This document shows, piece by piece, positions 14,101-23,569 of a stretch of DNA of 64,000 nucleotides. The stretch covers positions 844,695 through 908,694 of the forward strand of contig QAOA01000112.1 in assembly GCA_003255065.1 (NCBI GenBank), read 5' to 3'. The DNA is from Cercis canadensis (Eukaryota; Streptophyta; Magnoliopsida; Fabales; Fabaceae). Under the pieces are notes generated by a model. It did no database searches. It was not told the DNA's origin and saw nothing but the letters and a program-made list of their open reading frames with translations. Positions within the stretch are counted from its first letter, which is position 1. Every line of letters starts with the position of its first letter. A program made the position numbers and the translations under genes.

Positions 14101-17100
14101 TCTGTGCATCTTCTCCGGTTAAAGTAATCAATGGCCTCCTCAGCAGTCGGGAAGAACTGCAAAATGATTGCAGAAGAGTTGTTGACAGTCACAAATAGCA
14201 TAATACGTAGAAACAAAAAATGTACCCAATAACTAAGACCCCACAATCTTTTGAGGGAGATATTCAAGACTTGCCTTAAGGAACAAAAGTAGGCTACAAA
14301 TCATCAGTCCTGTTCTCCCCATACCAGCTTTACAATGAACAACCACTACATTTTGAATATCCTCCTTCAACCATGAATATGCACTTTGACAAAATGATGC
14401 TATAAGTTGAACTGGAGGGCAATTATGATCATCAAATGGGAAACTTGCAACCTGAAAACAATCTCAAGGTTAATAGAGCAAAAGTTGAATCACAATTATT
14501 CGATATACAATGAATGATCATTGTTTATTTCCTTTATTCATCTCTATATGACCCTACTGCATACAAAAGTAAACAAAATTCTTGTCTACATAGTTAGATC
14601 CTTTTTTCTATTTGCACAGAATGTTTTGTAACGCAGATTTCTTGCAATTCACAAATATACTGAAGTATGAACAGGGATATTATACTTAGAGAAGCCTATC
14701 CCTCTGATAAACAGAATTGTTCATAATTTAATTAATAGTTTGCATACATTGGGTTCGTGAATGAAACCTGGAAATGTCCTTTATATATTTAAATTTGAAA
14801 ATCCTGATCTTTATAATGGATAGTGAGTGTTATTTCTCTGCTTTTCTAATCAGTTCTAGAGCAACATAGTGACCAGCATATACACATGAAAAATTTTCAA
14901 ATCTGCAGTTGCAAGTAGCAAAATTGCAAAATCCAAAGATACTGGCACTAAAATTGACTCAGCACTAAGTCCAATAAACTTGACATTGAATATAAAGAAC
15001 AGTAAGTGTCGTATGCATTAGACCAGAAAGTCTAAATAGTAAGTTTTTGAAATCCACCACAAGCATCAATATATAATGCTAAGGTTGAAACGTGTACCAG
15101 AATATCACTTAGAGTGCTAACAGGAAAATAAAGATGTAGACCGTACCTTCCCCTGGAAAAGTGATGAATCATACAACCTCTCTGAACAAAGATTGTACAC
15201 TTTGTACTTTCCCTGCATGCAAAGTATTTCAGAGACTGGAATTACCAACGGATAATAGATACTAGATAGAACATGTATACATGCTTACGTGAAGCAAAAT
15301 ATGACCCGTGTTGGCAGAGAAGACTGGAACAAACTATTACTAAGTGGCAGGATAAAGAAATAGCATTCAGGAACATATTGCAAAAGGAATAATGAACTCT
15401 TGCTGGACATCTGAGAGCAAAGCAACACCATTGCAAGAAAATTTTTGTCAGCAAGGGAAAGGAAGCTGTAATTTATGTTTTTGAATTTAGAATGGACTAT
15501 CTTGACAGTGGCCAAGTCATTATCTAGGACCACATCTATCTTTATCTACATTTCTGGCATTTAAGTTATACATCACACGAAGTGTTACAAAGAAAATAAT
15601 CCATATTCTTTTCATTAGTTGACAGATCTCCCAATATCTCAGTGCCTTTTTCTATTTCTTATGTTTTGGTTTTATCTTTTGTTCCTATAATAGAGAAGTT
15701 CATGCTCTGGGTTGACTTTGTAGCCTAATAGGAATGCAAGTCTAAACCCTTAGCTTGATCATTCGAGAAGTTGAATCCAGTGCCCAAAGTCTCTATAAAT
15801 CCTCTTTGGATTCTTTCATTTGACATTCTTTATTCCTTTGGGAGACTGTATCAGTAAGTTCTTTAAGAGAGTCATCATGAAATTAGTTTAAGCAAGACTG
15901 TTAGTATCAAAGTTTCAAATGCATGGAATGCCCTTTTGAGCACTTTGCAAAGCATATTAAGGCAACAACTAAAAATTGGAGTGACTAATAATTGAATTGC
16001 AAAATACATATTAGTTAATTCATTCAATAAAGGCAAGGATCAAGTCAGGCAGAGCCTTCAGATTTGCCTGAGTCACAGAAAAAAATGATAGGGACACATA
16101 GATAGGCCTAAAAGTCAACCTCAACACCAGCCAAAATCAAGCCAGAGTACGCATGATGTCCAGACATGAAAGTGTCCACCCTTTTGTTTACATTTCAAGA
16201 ACTTCATAGGCATATCCATGTTTGAATAAGATATCCTAATTATCAAACCCATTTCCAGCTATTCCAAGTTATTTTTCTTTATCATACACATCCTTGTGAC
16301 AGGCAACCATCTCCAATCGATAATTAAACAAAACTTACTTCTTTCCTGAAATTAACTTTGAAATATTTTATGTGAATGACTTTACAGTCCTTTCGATATT
16401 TTCCTAGTTAAATCAGAATTATGAATCAATTTGCATACCAACTGACATCCAAATTCTATTTTTTTTTTTTTTTTTAATTTCATGACAATCTGTATGCAGC
16501 TCATAAATCTTCAATAAAATTCCATGAAGCTCTCCATGTGGGCCGAATGTTGAGGTAATGTTAGGAGTTCAAACCCCATTGGAAGCCCGAGTGGGGATTA
16601 GTCTCACACTAAAGGTGTGGCGACCACCTCATGGGAAACAAAAAAAAAATAAAAATTCCTTNAAAAAAAAAAAATTCCTTGAATCTCTTCTTTTCCACAA
16701 AAAGGATGAGGCACATGAGGATCCTACTACCAAGGCAGATATGTTACCTCGTGATGAGTTTCAAAAAACTTGATCACTTCTTCCATATGGTTGCGGTAGA
16801 AACCCTGCACCACAGATTTCTCATAAATTATACTAAATGAAAACTGAACATGGTGAATTGAACCTCAGACATAAGACTAGATATAAATATACCTCAAAAA
16901 ATCCAAAAATTCCAGAGCTGAAATCACCACCTGGAAATCCCATAGCAATTATATTTTCAGTAATGTATGTCATATCCAAATCAAATCCTTCTTCCTGGCA
17001 CAAAGAATGAGAGTTAGATATGTAGTAGTATTAGGGGAACAAAAAGTTATACTTTGAAGATCTGAATCAGTTTTCCTCAAGAACCTAGTTCTCAGAGTTA

Positions 17101-18112
17101 AGTTACAACACGAGAAGAATAATAAAGGAAATTCATTCATTACAATTGTAAGAACCTAGTTCTTGAGCACGTGTCACATCTATACATGCAGATTGTGTAA
17201 AGTATTTGATAGATAAAAAACAATGCCTAATGCTGATGAAATTAAGATCAAAATCTTGCATAGTTAATCTTACAAGGGATATTTCATTAAAGAACAACGC
17301 TGGATATAAACATTTTTAACAGGTATTACTAGTCTCAATTATTGTAAAGGAACCAAAGTTCTCCTAACATAGTAAAGGCGATGCACACATTTATATTGTT
17401 AGTTTTAATTTGAAGCTGCTATCGACATAATCATAATGCCATACTTGTGACACAAAATATATGAAATTCAACGGAAAAAAAAATGTAAATTGGAGGGTCC
17501 AATTCATATTCTATTTCTGTAGAGGGAGAAGTGACAAAAGTAAACTATGCAGCTAGTGAATACAGACTCCACAACAGTAATCCAAAAATAAGTCTCACAG
17601 TTGATGGCATAAATAAGTTATTTAACCCACGAAACTGACATAGACGAAACTGGATCAGGTATAACGTTGCATTGACAACTGACCTGGTATCTACTGTTGT
17701 TTTGAGAGACAAAATGACGTGCCTTGACCTGCATGGCTTTTACCGCACTCTTAGATGAGTCAACTAACCCTTTGGTGAATGATTCAATAAAACTGGGTTC
17801 CTCAGCTCCTGAGTTGGCTTGAACTGTCTCTTTTTGTCCAGGACGCATTGGGGGTATCCTTAATCCAATCCCACTAGTCAGGCCTGAAAAAGTTGACATG
17901 CCGGTATTTCCATTGTGCGAGTGTTCTTGTGTTGCTCCAAGGGACTGCAGAAATTTCAGATTCCTTGCCCAGGATGATATGCCAGAAGTAGATAACAAGG
18001 ATGGTGAGTCCTCTCCATTGGCACTTTGACCAGAGACTCTGGGTGAATGATGTTCAATATCAGAAGCTGAGGATATTGGTTGAGACGATGAGTCAGCAGA
18101 TACTGGTTCCAT
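8133..18112 (-). CDS. PTEN2: PTEN2-type phosphatidylinositol 3-phosphatase / dual-specificity phosphatase
   Basis: It removes the 3-phosphate from phosphoinositides and can act on phosphotyrosine. Coding exons in order on the - strand: 17684-18112, 16893-16994, 16748-16804, 15147-15212, 14275-14451, 14070-14156, 13914-13978, 13773-13849, 9445-9491, 9199-9329, 8795-8864 and 8133-8618. Together they give 597 codons with every phase compatible, close to the roughly 610 residues I recall for Arabidopsis PTEN2. Residues 1-143 are the plant-specific Ser-rich N-terminus. The P-loop HCKAGMGRTG is at about 257-266 (Cys258 and Arg264 catalytic). A C2 domain follows, then an acidic tail ending FSFGDEEDFDSE. 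The intron after 14275 starts with GC (AG|GCAAGT). Exons 4-8 occur a second time at 11649-11714, 10777-10953, 10572-10658, 10416-10480 and 10275-10351, with a copia fragment and an N gap between the copies. This is probably a haplotype-join artefact. Confidence 0.9.
9998..12090. repeat. Copy A of a 2,093-bp direct duplication carrying PTEN exons 4-8
   Basis: This stretch is repeated at a constant offset of 3,498 bases. I see four single-base differences (10100, 10531, 10759, 11791) and no indel. It stops exactly at the N gap. All five exons inside (4-8) keep intact splice sites and frames. It is probably the allele without the retrotransposon. Confidence 0.95.
12091..12258. other. Assembly gap of 168 Ns
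   Basis: The run of unknown bases separates PTEN copy A from the copia fragment. The length may be an estimate and the missing part could include most of the retrotransposon. Open frames drawn across it are meaningless. Confidence 1.
12259..13212 (+). CDS. Copia-type Pol polyprotein, C-terminal fragment (reverse transcriptase end and RNase H)
   Basis: The frame is open from the edge of the gap and starts with the YVDD box of the reverse transcriptase active site. It continues with the typical copia end of RT (KILGNVQYFLGLEI), the segment SRPDITYTVNKLSQFMS, and the RNase H region with YADADWGSC, STSGYCVFIG, SSAEAEYRAL and DNQSAIHLASNP. It stops at 13210-13212. No stop or shift interrupts these 317 codons, so the insertion is young or recently active. 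The 5' part (gag, protease, integrase) is not in the window. Confidence 0.93.
   Translation, partial: YVDDIIIAGPSSKCVQQVQQLLQRLFKLKILGNVQYFLGLEIAHSTKGLYLSQRKYTLQLLEDTGFSASKPLSIPMESKLKLSRTDGDLLPDASLYRRLIGRLMYLTISRPDITYTVNKLSQFMSSPRTSHLTAVHHLLQYLKSCPGQGLFFPATSSLKVTAYADADWGSCLDTRRSTSGYCVFIGNSPITWKSKRQPTVSRSSAEAEYRALASVTSELLWLKQLCSIFELPVPSVMVFCDNQSAIHLASNPMSHDRSKHVDIDCHFIREHVTSGFLKLIHVKSQHQIADLLTKALPVTQFRYLLSKLGVLDIYLPP
13220..13495 (+). repeat. Putative 3' LTR of the copia element
   Basis: It starts directly after the polypurine tract and ends at the five-base target-site copy TCATT. Its short terminal inverted repeat is TATTRG / CYAATA. A TATA-like stretch (ATATATATACC, near 13391-13401) lies inside. 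The 5' LTR is not present for comparison, so the left border is inferred. Confidence 0.7.
13496..15588. repeat. Copy B of the 2,093-bp direct duplication carrying PTEN exons 4-8
   Basis: It begins at the target-site bases right after the copia LTR and continues without break into PTEN intron 3 and exons 3-1. It is therefore the copy physically joined to the 5' half of the gene. It differs from copy A at four positions only. Confidence 0.95.
16525..16680 (+). mobile_element. SINE-like fragment with tRNA-like box B and A-rich tail
   Basis: In a PTEN intron, the stretch holds a box B-like GGAGTTCAAACCCC (about 16565-16578) after a possible box A-like part (about 16540-16557), followed by a short GC-richer body and an A-rich tail from about 16640. 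A single N (16662) lies in the tail, and AAAAATTCCTT is present on both sides of it. The layout fits a tRNA-derived SINE, but I did not recognise a named family. It could be another old repeat. Confidence 0.35.
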
Positions 18113-18131
18113 CAGTCACCCTAATACAGCT

Positions 18132-18735
18132 CTGAAAACCATCATACATGATCGACGAACGAACATCATAACATAAGCAACTTAGGAAAAATTAACCAAC
18201 CAAAGATTAAACAAGGAACTTACAAGTATAGACAATTTCATTTGTGGTTTAAGAAAGAACAAAAACCTAGATGAATGCAGTGATAATACTTAAAAGGATT
18301 GGAACTAGTACCAGCTACATCAAAATCACTAATATCGGTCATACGACATCAACAATCACCAAAACCTGCAGAGCATCAATTTCACCTAAAATTGTTCTCG
18401 ATAGACCGCCTTATGTGGAAATTTTCGAAGATGGTGACGGTTATTAATACATCTACTCATTTAGATAACTAATTTCAGGTGGAGTTGTATAATTAAACTC
18501 GCTTCAGTCATAAATTGATTGGAATTACTTACTCCAAACAGGAAGGTATGTCCTATGTAGAAGAAAGAAGGATCTGGAGGTGTAGGGGGACGTTGAATCC
18601 ATGGATTGCCAAAGTGAACACACTCGCAAGTTGCAGCAGAAGAGATAGTTGTAAAAAAATCACAAGCATTTTGCCATTATTGACGAAAATACTAGGACGA
18701 ATGCACGAGAAATGCAGGATCAGTGGATCACTTAC
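18132..18735 (-). other. Probable intron in the PTEN 5' leader
   Basis: On the - strand a good donor (CACCG|GTAAGTGA, reading down from 18735) and an acceptor (GGTTTTCAG|AGCTG, ending at 18132) frame about 600 bases just upstream of the start codon at 18112. If used, the leader has a non-coding exon starting above 18736. No transcript evidence is available. Confidence 0.5.
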
Positions 18736-20402
18736 CGGTGAAGATGCACGATTTTTGGATCTCTTTTGCAGTTGCAGGGGAATGGGAGATGAACGATGTT
18801 AGCTAATGACGCCGGCCACCACACCGGTTTCTGTAATACTCCCCTGAATCGGATCCCGAGGAACCTCTGTGAAATCCTGCACAAACACACATTGCACTTG
18901 TTGATCTGCACACCATTTCTTCCATGCGAAATGGCCAGATGTTTCAATTCAGTTTCATATTTATACACGTCAGTGTCTTACCGACGGAGAGGAGGGAAAA
19001 CAGGGCACTTCCACGTCCTTTTTGTTTTTTTTTTGTCTGCGACTAATAATAAATCAATCTCTCGTTGGGGCTGTAGTGGGCTTCTCAAAGAAGGCCTTGG
19101 GCTCATTTCTTTTTTTATTTGGCCCCTGGAATTCACTTTTTTGTTTTTTTTTTTGTTTAAATATACTATAAGTCACTGTAATTTGAACAAATTTTAACTT
19201 AGGTTTTTATAATTTTTTTTCTTTTTTTAAAGTCTTTATAGTTTGAAATTTTTTTAATTGGATCTCTGTCTTTATCTCTAGTTATAAATTTGTCAGTTTA
19301 GTGTTGACATACCAAACGACTTTGTTTATATAACAATAAAAGAAACTGAAGTGGCGCAAAAATTACACAAAAATTGTCATCTCATCAAATTTTTTATGCA
19401 CTTTTTGAGCCAAAATTTGATAAGATATCAATTTTTTTTCTACTTTGGCATCATGTCAACTTCTTTTCTTATCACATAGACAAATCATTTGTTATGTCAA
19501 CATTAAACTGATAGAATTATGATTGGGAGTGATATCAAAAATCCAATTTAAAAAAATTTAAACTATAAGAACCCTAAAAAAAAAAATTATAGGAGCTTGA
19601 TTCAAAATTCATCCAAACTACAACAGCCTTATAACGGCTCGCGTTTTTCTCCTTCCATTGATGCTTATTGTTTGCTTTATTTTACATGTCCCATAAGTAA
19701 TTTTAAAGTTATTTTCAGAGGTTATTTAAATGTGTAAATATAATGTCATAATTAGAAATATCAACAAAATATTATGTTTTATTAAATTCACATATTTATT
19801 AAACAAAATAAATGATTTTGTTAATTTCACCTATTAAATTTAATCGCTAATTACTTAATACCATCACATCTACAGCACCATATAACTAATATGTATAACT
19901 CTTTTAAGATAAAGTTGTTATCAGAATATAAAAAAAATTATTTGCTTCAGTTCCTATTACAAATTTACAATTTATTGTAATTTAATAATATGATATTTTA
20001 CTTCAATAAAAAAAATGATATTTTACTACAACATAATTAAAGAATCAAAAGCTTTTTAGCCAGAAGAAATTCTGGTATCTACCATATTTTAAAAAGAAGA
20101 CAATGGTTGAACCGTTGAAGCCATAAACAAAATGAGAAGGAAACAAAGAGGCCGTTGATAGGTAAAAAGGAAAAAAAAAACTCCGTTAACCCGGCCCGAA
20201 CTGGCCCAAGATGTTTACGCGATGAATGTAATTAAGCCGATACCATTTACGAAAACCCGCAAACAGAGGCGTTCTTGACAATACGTGAGCCTCGAGCATC
20301 ATCTCAAATTTCCCAACTTGCATTTCTGCGCCAGAGAGAGAGAAAGAAACTGAGACGGGAAAGGAAGAAGCTGACAATTTAAAAACCGCCAAGTGGGTCT
20401 CA
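18736..20402. other. Divergent intergenic region between PTEN and RER1
   Basis: The two genes point away from each other, so this holds the PTEN leader and promoter at the left and the RER1 promoter at the right. Most of it is very AT-rich. It contains a 469-bp foldback element at 19166-19634. No gene is visible; open frames over 18796-19197 look accidental. Confidence 0.6.
19166..19634. mobile_element. Foldback/MITE-like element, nearly complete inverted repeat
   Basis: The left arm (about 19166-19396) is imperfectly complementary to the right arm (about 19415-19634) over almost its whole length, leaving a loop of about 18 bases. Matching blocks include TATAAG at the outer ends, TATAGTTTGAAATTTTTTT against the reverse of AAAAAAATTTAAACTATA, and CAGTTTAGTGTTGACATA against the reverse of TATGTCAACATTAAACTG. 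No open frame is present. I could not resolve a target-site duplication. Such elements are non-autonomous DNA transposons or foldback elements. Confidence 0.75.
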
Positions 20403-22087
20403 ATGGACACCGGAGCAGCCGGTGCCGGCCTCGCTGCCGACGATCTGTCTCCGACGGCCGCCATATCGCGTTGGAGATTCGCCGTTTCTCAGCAGTATCA
20501 GCACCTTCTTGACAAAACGACCCCTCATGTCCTCTACCGTTGGATCGCTTGCTTATTCGTTGCCTTCGTATACGTCATCCGCGTCTATTTCGTCCAAGGG
20601 TTCTACATCGTCTCCTATGGTCTTGGCATTTACATCCTTAACCTTCTCATCGGATTTCTTTCCCCTCAGGTGGACCCCGAGATCCATGAAATCTCTGACG
20701 GTCCCACCCTGCCCACCAGGGGATCCGATGAGTTCCGTCCTTTCGTTCGCCGGCTGCCGGAGTTCAAGTTCTGGTACGTTTGCCTTGTCATTTTGCGTCC
20801 CCTTTTGGTTTTCAGAATTGACCGTCATAGGATGTCTCATTGTTTAATTGTCATTCGTAGCCAGATACTATCACGTAATTCGGAGTATAGCTCTATGCAA
20901 TTGGTACATATAATATAAGTAGGTGTACTTTGATCAAGAACGGAAATTTATGGTATTGCACCAAGTATTGACTTCTTTCAAATAGAGAGTTGAAGGTCGT
21001 TACTGTATGCACTTCATCTGGAAAGTGCTTCAAATTGAAATTTTTGTCGATGAAGTGTGGATGAAATTAATTTGGTTTGGGATGAGTCCTAGAAGTCATG
21101 ATGCTTGGTGCAGCTAGTAATTGAAGTCATCAGCTAACTGGTTAGGTCAATGTGCTTCATATGTGAAGTTTGAGTGAGCTGCATGGCATGTTAGATTTAG
21201 CGTCAGGAGAGATCAATTTGTTGTATATCTTTTCTATCGACCAAATATGTGGAAAAGATCAAGCCAGGGGACTTTGATCGTGTGCTCTGGTGGTGGTGGA
21301 AGTGTCAAGTAAACTTATGGGATTAATAATGTTGTGTGATTACAGAAGAATAATTAAAAGATGGTTTATGTGAAGGAATTGAGCTATATGTGAAACTAAA
21401 ATGTTAGGCATGTGGAACTGGAAAATAATGGTAATGATACTTGATTTTTCATTGGTGTGAATGTAACTGAGGAATGATTTATGGTCGATGACCAGACAAA
21501 TGCTATCATTGAACGTAAGCTTTGAATGTGGCTATCATTTACATGAGGCTAGCGACATTTTCTAATGTCAACAAGGTGCCAGGTGGATGTTATTCTTTCT
21601 GGTGGGCATGCTTTAAGTTATAAAATGCAATTGCCATGTTCAGTTAAGAAAGCATTTATCCCTTTCATATTTTTACCTTTAGAAGCATTTTGAAATGTAG
21701 ATGCTTACTTTTACTGAAGCACCTTAATTTTCCTTTGTGGCAGGTATTCAATTACAAAGGCATTTTGCATTGCGTTTGTGATGACTTTCTTTAGTGCATT
21801 TGATGTACCAGTATTCTGGCCAATACTCCTCTTCTACTGGGTGGTCCTATTCACCCTTACTATGAGGAGACAGATATCACACATGATCAAATATAGATAT
21901 GTGCCGTTCACATTTGGGAAACAGGTAACTTCAAGCCCTTATCCGTTCAAACTTGTGGTCACAAATGTAATATGTTCATAGGACATCTTCTATATTAATT
22001 ACCAAGTTTTTATTTTGTTGATTTTACTTACAGCGCTACAATGGAAAGAAAGCATCAACAGAAAGCGAAAGCCTTCTTAAGGACTGA
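20403..22087 (+). CDS. RER1: RER1 family ER-retrieval receptor
   Basis: RER1 proteins sit in the Golgi membrane and return escaped ER membrane proteins through COPI vesicles. Exons: 20403-20773, 21744-21924 and 22034-22087. They give 201 codons, the usual length for plant RER1. The N-terminal Ala-rich stretch is followed by the conserved [18 protein letters not shown] and four hydrophobic segments (about residues 48-66, 68-86, and two near 125-165). Conserved blocks are [17 protein letters not shown] and [20 protein letters not shown]. The tail is [13 protein letters not shown]. The start is the first ATG of the long frame and gives the expected N-terminus. All splice sites are GT-AG and phases agree. 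Confidence 0.95.
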
Positions 22088-23569
22088 TTTTTTTTCTGGT
22101 TAATTGAACATTATATAGATCCCAAATCCGCGAGTGGCTTAATATCATCTGCAGTATATTCTAACAGCTTCAACATTCTGGGGATGTGGTGGCTGAAGAA
22201 GATTTTCTTGAGGACTAGTTTGGACATCTTGGACGTTCTATTCCAAGCTGAGGACTAGTTTGGAGATCTTGGATGTTTTTCTGCCTCCTAGTGGAAGATT
22301 TAGCTCTGGGGAGATGAAAGGGTTGCTGAAGGCTCTTTCTTAATATTGCACCCTAGTAAAATCCTAGTCCCTTGTTGTTTTATTTCTATAGGTAGGCAAT
22401 TGCCAAACTCCTATTGCTGAATTCTTAGTCAAATAACATGAATTTTACAAAGCCTGTATTGAAGGAATCCTAGTCATCATTTGCAATGGGTTTATGCTGA
22501 TCTATCTTTTGCAATTTTTCTGTGCGCTTTTCAGGAACTCATCCTTCTAGAAATTAGTGCAAAACAACATAAATTTTCCTCCCTTTGCTTATTAAAATTT
22601 AGTATTTGTATTCGATTAATTGAGTTATGCATATGGACCACTTTCTGGAGGTGATTAATTTGTTATTGATCGTAACAATGTATTTTATAACTTTTCTTTG
22701 ACCCGTGGTCATAATGTTTTGTTTAAGGGTATTTGCATAATTCTTTGCATCACCCCTCATCCCTTTGAAGGAAGTTCTTTTATTTTTGATGAAATGAACA
22801 CTTGGTTCTACAGTTTGGTCAGGGGCTGTCTTCTGTACCGCTGTACGTGGTCTAGTGGTATTCCATTTATACAGGAAATTGCCCCCGCTGATCTTAGATC
22901 TAAATTTGGTCTTTTTCCTTTCGCTAACTGGGCCTCATGTTGATGTGTTGCCTTATTTGTGCAAATTACTGTTTCTTTGGTGAGATGATGAGAGCGTTTA
23001 GAAGCAGACAATTAACTTTGGAATAGTATTAAAATAGGGTTAACTGATCTGTGGGATATCAAGCACAAATGAAAATTTATTGTTAAATGATCTCAACTTA
23101 CAGGTAAAAACCAAAATCAATTACACTTCAAGTAGTTGCTGCCAGCTTCTTATGTCCTTTACTTGACTCCTTGATAACAGGTTTGAGTGGTGTGCTTTTG
23201 TGGGCTTTAGGCTTGGTCATCAACTGTTTCTATGGTCAAATTAAAATAAAAAAGTATACAGGCAAAGAGCTTATTCGAACAGATATTAATATAAAATGCA
23301 TTTGGCTATACAGTTGTTGCAGCTTAACTTGTTTTGTTGTCGTTATGGCTGTGCTGTATGTGGCCAGTGATTCTTTAAAATCGAAGATTGAGAAGGCGAT
23401 TCAGCCCCCAAAATGATCTGGTAAACAATTGAGGTTACAATGAAACTTATAATAGCCAATACCTCTCTACTCAAAAAGATAAATTTCCAGATTCTGTTTA
23501 AACTAAAACAAAACACATCTTGAAAATTTCTTAATTCTTAAAATTGGCCTGAAAAAACCGAAGAGGGAC
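22088..23569. other. RER1 3' flank and region before the DUF247 gene
   Basis: The first 400-500 bases are probably the RER1 3' UTR. The only notable item is an open stretch at 23171-23416 (+) of 81 codons, which is preceded by a CAG and could encode two hydrophobic helices and a basic C-terminus ending AIQPPK. It has no ATG at its start and matches no family I recognise. I would not call it a gene on this evidence. Confidence 0.45.

Noticed and set aside
18796-19197. 133-codon open frame on the + strand upstream of PTEN
   Set aside because: It overlaps the PTEN leader on the other strand, has no ATG in a plausible context, ends in low-complexity Phe-rich sequence and matches no family.
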